Assembly: GCF_900111585.1 (NCBI RefSeq)
Contig: NZ_FOHI01000006.1
Span: forward strand, 124,001-188,000
Length of the DNA: 64,000 nucleotides
Direction: 5' to 3'
DNA from: Nitrosospira multiformis
GTDB taxonomy: Bacteria > Pseudomonadota > Gammaproteobacteria > Burkholderiales > Nitrosomonadaceae
The notes under the pieces were generated by a model that was given only the letters and a program-made list of their open reading frames with translations, was not told the DNA's origin and did no database searches. Below, piece by piece: positions 25,451-35,939 of this stretch (positions are counted from its first letter, which is position 1; every line of letters begins with the position of its first letter). The position numbers and the translations under genes are program-made.

Positions 25451-25861
25451 TCAGGTATTTTTGAGGAGCGCCTCCAGTCCTGCCCGGGCAATCTGCGCAT
25501 CCTGATGGGAGCGCACACCGCTTACTCCCACGGCGCCGATGAACTGCCCTTCCGCCACGATCGGCAAGCCCCCCTCGATGGGCAGGGTGCCCGGCAGACC
25601 AAGATAACGGATGCTTCCGGCAGCCACCTGTTCTTCCCAGATTTTGGTCGGACGGCGGAATGCAATGGCTGCCCGCGCCTTTTGTATTGCAACTTCGACA
25701 CTGCCAAATTGTGTTTCATCGAGGCGCAGCAAGTAGATAAGATGAGCACCATCATCGACGATCGCAATCACCACCGGCCAGTTGTTGCGCGTGGCTTCTG
25801 CTTCCGCGGCGGCGGCAATAACCTTGGCATCGTCGAGCGTGAGCACGTTTTTTTTATTCAT
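25451..25861 (-). CDS. GlcG/HbpS-family heme-binding-like protein
   Basis: 136 residues from ATG 25861 (MNKKNVLTLDDAKVIAAAAE); the frame is open further upstream through the terminator, which is not coding. Family features: VVIAIVDDGAHLIYLLRLDE, GGLPIVAEGQFIGAVGVSG and a C-terminal helix DAQIARAGLEALL. Relatives (DUF336) include GlcG and the heme-binding HbpS. There is no signal peptide, so it is probably cytoplasmic. It follows hppA but is separated from it by a terminator. Confidence 0.85.
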   Translation of the reverse strand: MNKKNVLTLDDAKVIAAAAEAEATRNNWPVVIAIVDDGAHLIYLLRLDETQFGSVEVAIQKARAAIAFRRPTKIWEEQVAAGSIRYLGLPGTLPIEGGLPIVAEGQFIGAVGVSGVRSHQDAQIARAGLEALLKNT

Positions 25862-25905
25862 AAAGCAAGCCCTCCGGGTATATGTGAGATTTGGGGTCCC
25901 AAAAC

Positions 25906-25934
25906 AAAACACGCCGGAAGGTCCGGCGTGTTTT
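25906..25934 (-). terminator. Intrinsic terminator after hppA
   Basis: A perfect 13-base stem (AAAACACGCCGGA with TCCGGCGTGTTTT), three-base loop, followed on the minus strand by GTTTT. It sits between the hppA stop and the next minus-strand gene. Confidence 0.88.
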
Positions 25935-25949
25935 GGAGAACGCAAAAAA

Positions 25950-27980
25950 TTATAACAACGGCACAATCAGGAGCGCCACGATATTCATGATCTTGATGAG
26001 CGGGTTCACGGCCGGACCCGCAGTATCCTTGTAAGGATCGCCTACTGTATCACCTGTAACGGCTGCCTTATGCGCTTCCGAACCTTTTCCACCGAAATGG
26101 CCATCTTCAATGTATTTCTTGGCGTTATCCCAGGCGCCGCCCCCTGCGGTCATCGAAATTGCCACGAAAATGCCTGTAATGATTGCGCCGATCAATACCC
26201 CGCCAAGCGCAACCGGACCCAGCATGAGGCCGACGATCAGGGGAACGGCAACCGGAAGCAGGGAGGGAAGGATCATTTCCTTGATCGCCGCCCTTGTCAC
26301 CATATCCACCGCACGCGAGTAGTCGGGCTTGGCTGTTCCTTCCATGATTCCAGGGATTTCCTTGAACTGGCGCCGGACTTCCACCACTACCGAGCCGGCA
26401 GCACGGCCCACGGCCTCCATCGCCATAGCGCCAAACAGGTAGGGAACCATGCCGCCGAGGAACAGGCCGATGATGACCATATGATCGGACAAATCAAAGG
26501 TCACGGATTTGCCGCCGCTCGCGAGCGCATGGGTGTAGTCGGCGAACAGAACCAGCGCAGCCAGACCGGCAGAGCCGATGGCGTAGCCCTTGGTCACGGC
26601 CTTGGTGGTATTGCCAACGGCATCCAGAGGATCGGTGATATCGCGCACTTCCGACGGCAAGCCTGCCATTTCGGCGATTCCACCGGCATTATCCGTGATG
26701 GGGCCGTAGGCATCCAGCGCAACGATAATTCCGGCCATGGAAAGCATCGAGGTGGCGGCGACGGCAATGCCATACAGACCCGCCAGTTCGTATGTGATCC
26801 AGATGGAAAGACATACAACAATAACCGGCCACGCTGTTGCCTTCATCGAAACCCCCAGACCGGCAATGACATTGGTGCCATGACCGGTGCTGGAGGCTTC
26901 TGCGATATGGCGTACCGGTTTGAATTCTGTTGAAGTGTAGTATTCAGTGATCCAGACCATCGCAGCGGTGAGCGCCAGGCCAACCAGTACAGAGAGGTAA
27001 AGATTGGTTGAGGAAACCAGTTTCCCCTCGATCATTACGCCCTCACCGAGCATGATAGTCGTGATGGGATAGTAGGCAATTGCCGCCAGTCCCCCGGCAA
27101 CCGCCAGCCCACGATAAAGCGCATTCATGATTTTGCCGCCCTCACGTGCCTTGACAAAGTAACAGCCGATGATGGAAGCAATAATCGAAACGCCACCCAG
27201 TACCAGCGGATAGAGCACCGCATTCGGACTGTCGGTGATAAGCAGTCCACCCAGCAGCATGGTCGCGATAATGGTAACGGCGTAGGTTTCAAACAGGTCC
27301 GCAGCCATTCCTGCACAGTCGCCCACGTTATCGCCCACGTTGTCGGCAATCACCGCGGGGTTGCGCGGGTCATCCTCAGGGATACCGGCTTCCACCTTGC
27401 CGACCAGGTCCGCGCCGACGTCAGCACCCTTGGTGAAAATTCCTCCGCCGAGACGGGCGAAAATGGAGATCAGCGAGCTGCCGAAGGCAACCCCCACCAA
27501 AGCATGAGTGGCTTGCGATTCACTTGCGCCCATGCCGACCAGAAGGGCAAAGTAGCCAGCCACGCCCAGCAAACCCAGGCCAACCACCAGCATACCGGTA
27601 ATGGCTCCCCCCTTGAAGGCAACATCCAGCGCAGCATTGAGACCATGCCGCGCTGCTTCCGCCGTGCGTACATTCGCACGCACCGATACGTTCATGCCGA
27701 TATACCCGGTCAGCCCCGACAAGAATGCGCCCAGAGCAAACCCAACGGCAGTCTGCCAGCCCAAAGCAAGAAAGATTGCCATCAGCAGAATAACACCCAC
27801 TATGCTGATGGTGGTGTATTGGCGGTTCAGATAAGCCGAGGCGCCCTGCTGAATCGCCGTGGCAATATCCCGCATGCGTTCATTGCCTGCTGGCAACGCT
27901 ACAATCCACCTTATCGAAACCACTCCATAAAGGAGTGCCGCCATCGCGCAACCAATTGCGATGATTAAACCAGTACTCAT
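25950..27980 (-). CDS. hppA: Membrane-bound proton-pumping pyrophosphatase
   Basis: 676 residues, about 16 membrane helices. It hydrolyses PPi and pumps H+ across the membrane. PPi/Mg sites: [20 protein letters not shown] and [20 protein letters not shown], plus the C-terminal [24 protein letters not shown] (about 452-457) has Lys where K+-dependent enzymes have Ala, which marks the K+-independent class. ATG 27980 gives a hydrophobic first helix. Followed by a strong terminator. The neighbouring PPi-type phosphofructokinase suggests a shared PPi economy. Confidence 0.95.
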   Translation of the reverse strand: MSTGLIIAIGCAMAALLYGVVSIRWIVALPAGNERMRDIATAIQQGASAYLNRQYTTISIVGVILLMAIFLALGWQTAVGFALGAFLSGLTGYIGMNVSVRANVRTAEAARHGLNAALDVAFKGGAITGMLVVGLGLLGVAGYFALLVGMGASESQATHALVGVAFGSSLISIFARLGGGIFTKGADVGADLVGKVEAGIPEDDPRNPAVIADNVGDNVGDCAGMAADLFETYAVTIIATMLLGGLLITDSPNAVLYPLVLGGVSIIASIIGCYFVKAREGGKIMNALYRGLAVAGGLAAIAYYPITTIMLGEGVMIEGKLVSSTNLYLSVLVGLALTAAMVWITEYYTSTEFKPVRHIAEASSTGHGTNVIAGLGVSMKATAWPVIVVCLSIWITYELAGLYGIAVAATSMLSMAGIIVALDAYGPITDNAGGIAEMAGLPSEVRDITDPLDAVGNTTKAVTKGYAIGSAGLAALVLFADYTHALASGGKSVTFDLSDHMVIIGLFLGGMVPYLFGAMAMEAVGRAAGSVVVEVRRQFKEIPGIMEGTAKPDYSRAVDMVTRAAIKEMILPSLLPVAVPLIVGLMLGPVALGGVLIGAIITGIFVAISMTAGGGAWDNAKKYIEDGHFGGKGSEAHKAAVTGDTVGDPYKDTAGPAVNPLIKIMNIVALLIVPLL

Positions 27981-28136
27981 TTAAATCTCCAGTTAAAATC
28001 GGCTATGGGGAAACGCATACAAGAAAGATGCAGCGTTATCGTTCACAGAGAGTGCTGCTCAGCGGTTGCTTTGCTGCCGGTGCACACTCCTGTGAACAAT
28101 ATGTATGCGCTTCCGGTTACGCCAGGTTAAAGCGGC

Positions 28137-29396
28137 TCAAAGTGTGAAGCCGCTCAATTTTTTCGGGACCGCCACATTCTTCAACCGTACGTAGTCCGGC
28201 AGGCCACCCTTGTAGGGCGGATAGTCTTCGCCCTCGATAAGCGGTGCCAGATATTCCCGGCACAGGTCAGTGATGCCAAAACCATCTTCGGTGATAAAGT
28301 TCTCGGGCATCATTTTTTCGACATTGGCGACTTGCGACAACTGCGCCATGCCTACTTTCCACTGGTAGGGCCTGGCGGAAATACGTTCTATGGTAGGCAT
28401 CACGGAGTTGTGCCCCTGGGCTGCGAATTCCACCGCAGCCTGGCCCATGGCGTATGCTTGCTCAACGTCGGTTTTGGAGGCGATGTGACGTGCCGCGCGT
28501 TGCAGATAGTCCGCCACGCCCCAGTGATATTTGAGTCCGAGCCCCTCCTTCACCATGTTCGCCACCACCGGCGCTACCCCACCCAATTGCGCATGCCCGA
28601 ACGCATCGCGCACCCCCTGGTCGGAGAGGAATTTGCCGTCATCTCCTTTTACGCCCTCCGATACCACTACCGAGCAGTAGCCGAATTTCTTGACACAACT
28701 ATCCACTTTGGCGAGGAATTTCTGTTTGTCGAAGCTGATTTCGGGGAAGAGAATGACGACGGGAATTTCACGCTCCGGGCTGGACGCCAGGCCTCCCGCG
28801 GCTGCTATCCAGCCGGCGTGTCGTCCCATTACTTCCAGCACGAACACCTTCGTGGACGTTGCTGACATGCTTGCCACATCGAAGCTGGCCTCGAGTGTGG
28901 ATACAGCGATGTACTTCGCCACCGAGCCGAAGCCAGGACAGCAGTCCGTGATGGGAAGGTCGTTATCCACCGTTTTTGGCACATGAATGGCCTGAATGGG
29001 ATAGCCAAGTGTGCCGGACAGTTGCGATACCTTGAGACATGTGTCCGCTGAATCGCCACCGCCGTTGTAGAAGAAATAGCCGATGTCATGAGCCTTGAAT
29101 ACTTCGATCAGGCGTTCATATTCCCGCCGGTTCTGTTCAAGGCTTTTCAGTTTGTAGCGGCAGGACCCGAATGCTCCGGAGGGTGTGTACCGCAACGCGC
29201 TGATTGCGGCATCGGATTCCTGGCCGGTATCGATCAGATCCTCGGTAAGCGCGCCGATGATCCCGTTGCGCCCTGCATAAATCCTGCCTATCTTTCCGCT
29301 TTGCTTGCGGGCAGTTTCAATTACACCGGCTGCGGAAGCGTTGATGACGGCCGTAACGCCGCCGGACTGAGCATAAAAAGCATTTTTTGCTGCCAT
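28137..29396 (-). CDS. pfp: Pyrophosphate-dependent phosphofructokinase
   Basis: 419 residues. ATG 29396 follows GGGGGAGAAAT; an upstream ATG at 29429 has no such site. It starts with AFYAQSGGVTAVINASAAGV; NGGGDSADTCLKV shows the Asp found in PPi-using enzymes instead of the ATP-type Gly, and IHVPKTVDNDLPITDCCPGF carries the PPi-type Lys and catalytic Asp pair. EVMGRHAGWIAAAGGLAS binds fructose 6-phosphate. It uses PPi instead of ATP and works in both directions. About 155 bases upstream of hppA on the same strand. Confidence 0.92.
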   Translation of the reverse strand: MAAKNAFYAQSGGVTAVINASAAGVIETARKQSGKIGRIYAGRNGIIGALTEDLIDTGQESDAAISALRYTPSGAFGSCRYKLKSLEQNRREYERLIEVFKAHDIGYFFYNGGGDSADTCLKVSQLSGTLGYPIQAIHVPKTVDNDLPITDCCPGFGSVAKYIAVSTLEASFDVASMSATSTKVFVLEVMGRHAGWIAAAGGLASSPEREIPVVILFPEISFDKQKFLAKVDSCVKKFGYCSVVVSEGVKGDDGKFLSDQGVRDAFGHAQLGGVAPVVANMVKEGLGLKYHWGVADYLQRAARHIASKTDVEQAYAMGQAAVEFAAQGHNSVMPTIERISARPYQWKVGMAQLSQVANVEKMMPENFITEDGFGITDLCREYLAPLIEGEDYPPYKGGLPDYVRLKNVAVPKKLSGFTL

Positions 29397-29587
29397 ATTT
29401 CTCCCCCGATTATTTAAATCTTCCAACATCTACCGTCAGCGTACGCACGCTTTCTCCCGTGGCGCAACAGTGCTGGCGCCATACATGCAGACGGCAACGA
29501 GGACTACTGCCGTTGCGTATTGCTCTCTTAGCGAATTAAAACGGCGGTGATACCAGGCTTGAGTTCCACCAGGAGTTTTGACTGAAG

Positions 29588-30253
<666 letters not shown>

Positions 30254-30352
30254 TTATAAAGCCCGCTGGCGAGGCGGGAGGCGAGATTCATTTTGTTGTC
30301 AAACAAGAGATTATAGCGCAGGCCATCCGCCTCTTGAACTTTTTGACCCGAT

Positions 30353-33133
30353 TCAGCAACCCAGTTTCTGAAGTTGCTCTTTCAGTTTCCCCAATGTCGT
30401 TCCGAAACTGGCAAGGCGTTCTTTTTCCTGTTCCACCACCTTTGCCGGTGCGCGCGCCACAAAATTACTGTTGGCGAGCTTGGTTTGCGCCTTCTCCATT
30501 TCCGTCTGGACACGGTCGAGCTCTTTGGTCAGCCGCTCACGCTCCGCAGCAATATCAATCTCGATTTTCAGCATCAGCCTGAATTCACCGACGATTGCCA
30601 CCGGTGCTTCGGCGGGGGGCAGATCCTGTTCGATTTCGACATCCGACAATTTGGCCAGCGCCTTCAGATAGGGAGAAAAGCTGGCGAGTGTTTTTCCGTC
30701 GCCTACGGCCAGAAGCGGTACCCTCGATGCCGGGGAGAGGTTCATTTCGCCCCGTAGCGTGCGGCAGGCGTTGATCATCTCCTTGAGCGCAGCGATATTC
30801 CCGATTGCGGTTGCGTCGAGCTTGGAGGGATCGGCTTGAGGGTAGGGTTGCAACATGATGCTCACCCCTTGCTTGCCAGCGAGCGGGGCAATGTTCTGCC
30901 ACAATTCTTCGGTAATAAACGGGATGAGGGGGTGGGCAAGTCTTAAAGCCGTTTCCAGGACGCGAGCCAGGGTGCGGCGGGTAGTGCGCTGTACCACTTC
31001 ATTGCCGGAATTCAGCTGTACCTTGGCGAACTCCAGATACCAGTCGCAATACTCATCCCAGACGAATTCGTAGATTTCGCGAGCTGCCATGTCAAAGCGG
31101 TAATCCTGATAAGCCTGCGCGACCGCGGTTTCCGCCTGTTGCAGCCGGCTGATGATCCAGCGGTCGGCATCCGAATATTCCAGAGGCACCGATTCCGCCA
31201 CGCCGGTATCTTTGCCTTCGCAATTCATCAGCACGTAGCGCGCCGCATTCCAGAGCTTGTTGCAGAAATTCCGGTAGCCTTCGCAGCGCTGCATATCGAA
31301 CTTGATATCGCGGCCGTGAGAGGCGAGGCTGGCAAAAGTAAAGCGCAGTGCATCGGCGCCGAACGCCGGGATTCCCTCCGGAAACTGCTTACGCGTGGTT
31401 TTTTCGATGGATTCGGCCTGCCGCGGGTTCATCAGACCGCTGGTGCGTTTGGCGATCAACTCCGGCAATGCAATGCCGTCGATAAGATCCAGTGGATCCA
31501 GCACATTGCCTCTGGATTTGCTCATCTTATGGCCTTCCGCATCGCGGATGAGGCCGGTGATATATACCTCCCGGAAAGGCACTTTGCCGGTGAAATGCAG
31601 GGACATCATCACCATGCGCGCTACCCAGAAAAAAATGATGTCGAAACCGGTAACCAGAACGGAGGTCGGCAGGAATGTTTCAAGCTCCGGTGTCTTTTCC
31701 GGCCAGTCCAAGGTGGAGAATGGCCACAGTGCGGATGAAAACCAAGTATCCAGCACGTCCTCGTCCTGCATCAGCTTGCGCCCGCCCGCCAGCCGTTGCG
31801 CTTCCTCCAGGTTATGCGCGACAAAGATGTTATTGTCCTCGTCGTACCAAGCGGGAATCCGATGGCCCCACCATAACTGGCGGGAAATACACCAGTCCTG
31901 GATATTTTCAAGCCACTGGTTATATACGTGCGCCCAGTTTTCCGGAATGAATTTCACTTCTCCACTTGCCACCGCCTCCAGGCCCCGCCTCGCCAGACCG
32001 TTCATGCTGACATACCATTGATCGGTCAGCATCGGTTCAACGACAGCCTGGGTGCGATCCCCGCGCGGCACCATCAGCTTGTGCGGTTTTGTTTCAACCA
32101 GCAGATTCTGTCCTTCAAGATCGGCGACAATTTTCCTGCGGGCCGCAAAACGATCCAATCCCTGATACTCGGCGGGCGCCAGGTCATTGATTTTTCCATC
32201 CAGGGTAAGAATACCGAGCGGAACGAGTTTGTGCCGCTGTCCTATCTGGTAGTCGTTGAAATCGTGCGCGGGAGTGATCTTGACGCACCCCGTGCCAAAT
32301 GCCGGGTCGACATAAGTGTCTGCGATGATGGGGATGCTGCGCTCGCATAGTGGCAGGCGCACGTGGCGGCCGATCAGGTGCCGGTAGCGCTCATCGTCGG
32401 GATGCACGGCTACCGCCATATCACCCAGCATGGTTTCCGGGCGGGTAGTGGCAACAATCAGTCCTTCCGGTTTTGCCCCATCCTGATTCCCTCCGGCATC
32501 CTTTTCGAAGGGATAAAGAATATGCCAGAGCGATCCTTCTTCTTCTACCGATATCACTTCGAGGTCGGAAACGGCAGTTTGCAACACAGGGTCCCAGTTC
32601 ACCAGACGTTCCCCGCGGTAGATGAGGCCTTCGCGATAAAGCCGCACGAAAACTTCAGTCACGGCGCGGGAGAGTCCCTCGTCCATGGTGAAGCGTTCGC
32701 GCGACCAGTCGCAGGAGGCGCCCATACGGCGCATCTGGCGGCTGATGGTGGAGCCGGATTCCTCTTTCCACTCCCACACACGTGTGAGAAACGCCTCACG
32801 TCCCAGATCGCGCCGGTCAATGTTCTGCTGATCCAGTTGGCGTTCCACCACGATCTGGGTGGCAATTCCGGCATGATCGGTACCAGGTTGCCATAATGTG
32901 TTATCTCCACGCATGCGGTGATAACGCGTCAGGGCATCCATCAAGGTATGTTGAAAGGCATGCCCCATGTGCAGGGTGCCGGTCACGTTGGGCGGCGGCA
33001 GCATGATGCAGTATGCGGATGCTTGATCGCCCGCAGTCCCCCCTGGTCCCGCCCTGAAATAGCCTTCGGCCTCCCAGCGCGAATACCAGCGGCGTTCGAT
33101 AGTCCGGGGATCAAAGCTTTTTTCGAGTTCCAT
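30353..33133 (-). CDS. valS: Valyl-tRNA synthetase
   Basis: 926 residues from ATG 33133 ([20 protein letters not shown]); ATG 33163 would add ten atypical residues. Class Ia signatures: HIGH as HMGHAF in [21 protein letters not shown] as [17 protein letters not shown]. The editing domain lies between them, with [17 protein letters not shown]. The C-terminal coiled-coil arm ([20 protein letters not shown]) is present. It charges tRNA-Val and releases PPi. It is the first gene of the leftward valS-adk-pfp-hppA block; adk follows after about 110 bases. Confidence 0.96.
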   Translation of the reverse strand: MELEKSFDPRTIERRWYSRWEAEGYFRAGPGGTAGDQASAYCIMLPPPNVTGTLHMGHAFQHTLMDALTRYHRMRGDNTLWQPGTDHAGIATQIVVERQLDQQNIDRRDLGREAFLTRVWEWKEESGSTISRQMRRMGASCDWSRERFTMDEGLSRAVTEVFVRLYREGLIYRGERLVNWDPVLQTAVSDLEVISVEEEGSLWHILYPFEKDAGGNQDGAKPEGLIVATTRPETMLGDMAVAVHPDDERYRHLIGRHVRLPLCERSIPIIADTYVDPAFGTGCVKITPAHDFNDYQIGQRHKLVPLGILTLDGKINDLAPAEYQGLDRFAARRKIVADLEGQNLLVETKPHKLMVPRGDRTQAVVEPMLTDQWYVSMNGLARRGLEAVASGEVKFIPENWAHVYNQWLENIQDWCISRQLWWGHRIPAWYDEDNNIFVAHNLEEAQRLAGGRKLMQDEDVLDTWFSSALWPFSTLDWPEKTPELETFLPTSVLVTGFDIIFFWVARMVMMSLHFTGKVPFREVYITGLIRDAEGHKMSKSRGNVLDPLDLIDGIALPELIAKRTSGLMNPRQAESIEKTTRKQFPEGIPAFGADALRFTFASLASHGRDIKFDMQRCEGYRNFCNKLWNAARYVLMNCEGKDTGVAESVPLEYSDADRWIISRLQQAETAVAQAYQDYRFDMAAREIYEFVWDEYCDWYLEFAKVQLNSGNEVVQRTTRRTLARVLETALRLAHPLIPFITEELWQNIAPLAGKQGVSIMLQPYPQADPSKLDATAIGNIAALKEMINACRTLRGEMNLSPASRVPLLAVGDGKTLASFSPYLKALAKLSDVEIEQDLPPAEAPVAIVGEFRLMLKIEIDIAAERERLTKELDRVQTEMEKAQTKLANSNFVARAPAKVVEQEKERLASFGTTLGKLKEQLQKLGC

Positions 33134-33163
33134 ACTGTCGATCGTCTGGCGGAAAACCCGCAA

Positions 33164-33835
33164 TTATAACGGAAGGCGCAAGGACCGAAAGCGCAGTCCC
33201 CTCTTAACTGTGCCCCCATCTTGTCCGGTCAGGGCATTCCATGAAAGCATTGGGAATCTGTCCCGCTATCCTTATTGATCCGGCCAGCAAGTACGATGAA
33301 TCTCGTCGTTCCGGCCCTGACTCGGAATCCAGTCAAATCTAATGGCATGCTTCTTAGAACGTCACGGAATACCCGCTTCCGCCGTATGAAGTTTGTACTG
33401 TCTGCTCGCCGACTCCGCAACAAGCCCGTTTCGCAGGTGCCAGAGGCAGACCCTAATCAGCCCCTGCACTCTGCTGAAGGCCGCTCATGCCGACTCTTCA
33501 GCTTGCTCACTTTAAGGTCTTGCAATCTGCCTTAATCTCGCTTAAAAATAATTGAGATCGGGAAGATTTTGATTGAGGCTTTCCCCGACTGGGGGATAAG
33601 CCTGTTGATAACTCGTCAAGCCATGTCTTGGCTTGAGTTTCATTATTGCCCAAAATACAGTGCCTTGCCATCGCTGGATAGACCGATCGGCTCATATACT
33701 TTTTGCCTGACAGATTTTAAGCTGCATTGCTGTAATGGCAGGTGGAGAGCCATGTGGCGCGAAGGGGAGAGCTTTCGGTATGGGATTGGCAAATGGGAGA
33801 GCCTTGCATCCCTGAAACCATTTACTGGAGAGAGA
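33164..33835. other. Non-coding stretch between valS and HAF-repeat gene
   Basis: About 670 bases between divergent genes. 33250-33420 looks like a dispersed repeat: short runs such as CGTCGTTCCGGCCCTGACTC and GGAATCC resemble intergenic repeats common in proteobacteria, and frames across it give only low-complexity protein. The frame open from 33569 to 33835 has no ribosome site and is taken as leader DNA. Confidence 0.45.
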
Positions 33836-34945
33836 ATGATGAAAATGACCAATGACTCCAGAATGCAGGGTTTGCTCCCGCTGTTGGTCTTGAGTACCGG
33901 ATTGTGCTTTGTTTCCCCCGCCTTTGCACAGCTACAACGTTTATATATTCTGGATCTCAAAAGAAACCAACTGATCACTCTTATGCCGAGTGAAATGACG
34001 GGTAACGCTACCGGCATCAATAACGCTGGCCAGGTAGCATGGTACACCATCAAGGAATATGGGCACGCTTTCATCACCGGTCCCGACGGCGTTGGCAGAA
34101 CCGATCTCAAGACACTGGGCGGTGATTCCAGCGCAACCTTTGGCATTAATGATGCGGGGCAGGTGGTAGGATGCTCACAGACAGCCACAGGTAATTTGCA
34201 TGCTTTTATTACCGGCCCTAACGGCGTGGGCATGACAGACCTGGGGACACTGGGAGAACATGCCAGTTACGCCACCAGCATCAATAATGCTGGCCAGGTG
34301 GCAGGGTATACCGTCAAGGAATATGGGCACGCTTTCATCACCGGTCCCAATGGCGCGGGCATGACCCATCTGGAAAGCCTGCCGGACGGACTCGCAACTG
34401 TTGCTCATGATATCAATGATGCCGGACAGGTGGTCGGGAGAGGCGTGAGGCACGCTTTTATCACTGGCCCCAATGGCGTGGGGATGACGGATCTCGGGAC
34501 GCTGGGTGGAGATTACAGTGTCGCCTATGGCATCAATGATGCCGGGCAGGTGGCAGGGGGTTCCAGCACGGCTGCGGGTTATACGCACGCTTTCATCACT
34601 GGTCCCAATGGCGTGGGGATGATGGATCTCGGGACGCTAGGTGGAGGTTACAGTATCGCTACTGACATCAACGATGCCGGACAGGTGGTGGGATGGTCTA
34701 CCATGGCTGCCGGTGATAACCATGCCTTTATCACCGGTCCCAATGGTATAGGCATGATGGACCTCAATTCACTGGCCTGGTTGCCGCCCGGATATGTTAT
34801 AACGGGCGCCATCAGCATCAATGACAGGGGACAGGTCGTCGTTATTGCCGATCTTCCCAAACCCGAGGCCTATATGCTGATATTCGCTGGCCTGGGCCTG
34901 GTCGGGTTTCTGGTATGGTGGCAGAAGTCGGGAAGCAGAGCCTAG
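33836..34945 (+). CDS. Secreted HAF-repeat protein with PEP-CTERM anchor
   Basis: 369 residues. The ATG pair at 33836/33839 follows GGAGAGAG. A Sec signal ends SPAFA. The body has six copies of HAFITGPxGxG, each paired with IN(D/N)AGQVxG and mostly with LGTLGG, which are HAF repeats of a beta-propeller-like extracellular protein. The C-terminus is a PEP-CTERM sorting signal: PEAYMLIFAGLGLVGFLVWW followed by a basic tail, so an exosortase should process it. The exosortase gene is not in this window. Surface or matrix role inferred. Confidence 0.85.
   Translation: MMKMTNDSRMQGLLPLLVLSTGLCFVSPAFAQLQRLYILDLKRNQLITLMPSEMTGNATGINNAGQVAWYTIKEYGHAFITGPDGVGRTDLKTLGGDSSATFGINDAGQVVGCSQTATGNLHAFITGPNGVGMTDLGTLGEHASYATSINNAGQVAGYTVKEYGHAFITGPNGAGMTHLESLPDGLATVAHDINDAGQVVGRGVRHAFITGPNGVGMTDLGTLGGDYSVAYGINDAGQVAGGSSTAAGYTHAFITGPNGVGMMDLGTLGGGYSIATDINDAGQVVGWSTMAAGDNHAFITGPNGIGMMDLNSLAWLPPGYVITGAISINDRGQVVVIADLPKPEAYMLIFAGLGLVGFLVWWQKSGSRA
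34000..34780 (+). repeat. HAF repeats (about 110-170 bases each)
   Basis: Six units around CACGCTTTCATCACCGG-type words; the DNA is still similar between units, so recent expansion or conversion is likely. One unit (near 34380-34450) is shorter than the others. Confidence 0.8.
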
Positions 34946-35031
34946 TATGGAGGCAGCGCCCCTGGTCCCTGCCGGTTTTCCAGGTCAAGTGCGACGGGCC
35001 AGAATGTGGTGGGCCTGCTTCACTATTGTTT

Positions 35032-35439
35032 TCAAAGACCGAACAGGCGTGATTTCAGTGCCTGTATCAGTGCCTTGCGTGTCTTCGAATTCAAGGCGAC
35101 GCCGGTTTCTTCCAGCGCCCCATCCAGAATTTTTTCCAGCAGCACGGTTATATCGGCGGGGGAAAGTGTCGAAGGCGCGGAATGCATGACTTCCGTGAGG
35201 GTGGGTATGCTGCCGCCGGACGGGGATCGCGTGGCAGCCACCTCTGTGAGGGTGGGGATATCGTCTGCCCGTGCCTGCTTCGTCGCGGTCCCGGACAAAC
35301 GGGATGAGCCGGTGGCCAGGTGGCTATCGCTGTCAGCCAGCGGCGTGGATGATGCGCCCTGATGCCTGCTCAGCAGTACTTCCAGTTTGTGCAGGATTTC
35401 GTCATATTCACCCTGCGAGGCTTTTTTACTGTTTGTCAT
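35032..35439 (-). CDS. Hypothetical protein downstream of holC
   Basis: 135 residues. An N-terminal helix (QGEYDEILHKLEVLLSRHQG), a low-complexity linker holding the motif IPTLTEV twice (DIPTLTEVAA and SIPTLTEVMH), and a C-terminal helical part (ITVLLEKILDGALEETGVAL). No signal or membrane helix. Its place about 80 bases after holC on the same strand suggests co-transcription with pepA-holC. The doubled short motif in a flexible linker looks like a binding peptide. Function unknown. Confidence 0.65.
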   Translation of the reverse strand: MTNSKKASQGEYDEILHKLEVLLSRHQGASSTPLADSDSHLATGSSRLSGTATKQARADDIPTLTEVAATRSPSGGSIPTLTEVMHSAPSTLSPADITVLLEKILDGALEETGVALNSKTRKALIQALKSRLFGL

Positions 35440-35516
35440 TGAACTGCCGGCTGATAAAGGGAGGCGGGGGAATTCCGGGAATTGATGTCTGCGGCGTAAT
35501 TTGACGAATTGCCAGG

Positions 35517-35939
35517 CTACCCGGGGCTCAGGCGGTGATGCCGTATTTCGTAGCCACGATCCTGATAGAACCGGTAGCGTTTCCTTGCCGCCTGGGTATC
35601 TTCCTCCGTGTTGCCGGCAATTTCAATCAGCCGCCGGAAACGGCTGAAGAAAGGAGGGTTTTCAGGGCCCAGGTTGAGCAATACATCATCGTGCGGCGGA
35701 TTCCTTCCACTATCGCTGAGTGTTACCGGCGTGAACTCAGCCAGCTTGTCGCCTGTCTGGCAGTGTGGAATAAAATCGGTCGCAGAGAAAGTCCACAGCA
35801 ACTTATCGATCTGCTCGACTGTAGCCGTGTCAGGCGCGTAAATCATGACCTTGAATCCTTTCCGTACTGCTGTTGCAACCAGACGGCAGGCGGTGTGGAG
35901 CCGATCTCCCCCGCCCGAGTAGAAGTCGATTACCGTCAT
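35517..35939 (-). CDS. holC: DNA polymerase III chi subunit
   Basis: 140 residues. It starts MTVIDFYSGGGDRLHTACRL, has KVMIYAPD and LLWTFSATDFIPHC, and ends RYRFYQDRGYEIRHHRL, matching HolC. Chi links the clamp loader (with psi) to single-strand binding protein at the replication fork. Its ATG overlaps the pepA stop (ATGA at 35939-35936), so translation is coupled; pepA-holC(-valS) neighbourhoods are usual in proteobacteria. Confidence 0.92.
   Translation of the reverse strand: MTVIDFYSGGGDRLHTACRLVATAVRKGFKVMIYAPDTATVEQIDKLLWTFSATDFIPHCQTGDKLAEFTPVTLSDSGRNPPHDDVLLNLGPENPPFFSRFRRLIEIAGNTEEDTQAARKRYRFYQDRGYEIRHHRLSPG

Noticed and set aside
26070-26933. 287-residue plus-strand frame opposite hppA
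   Set aside because: Shadow frame; hppA is certain.
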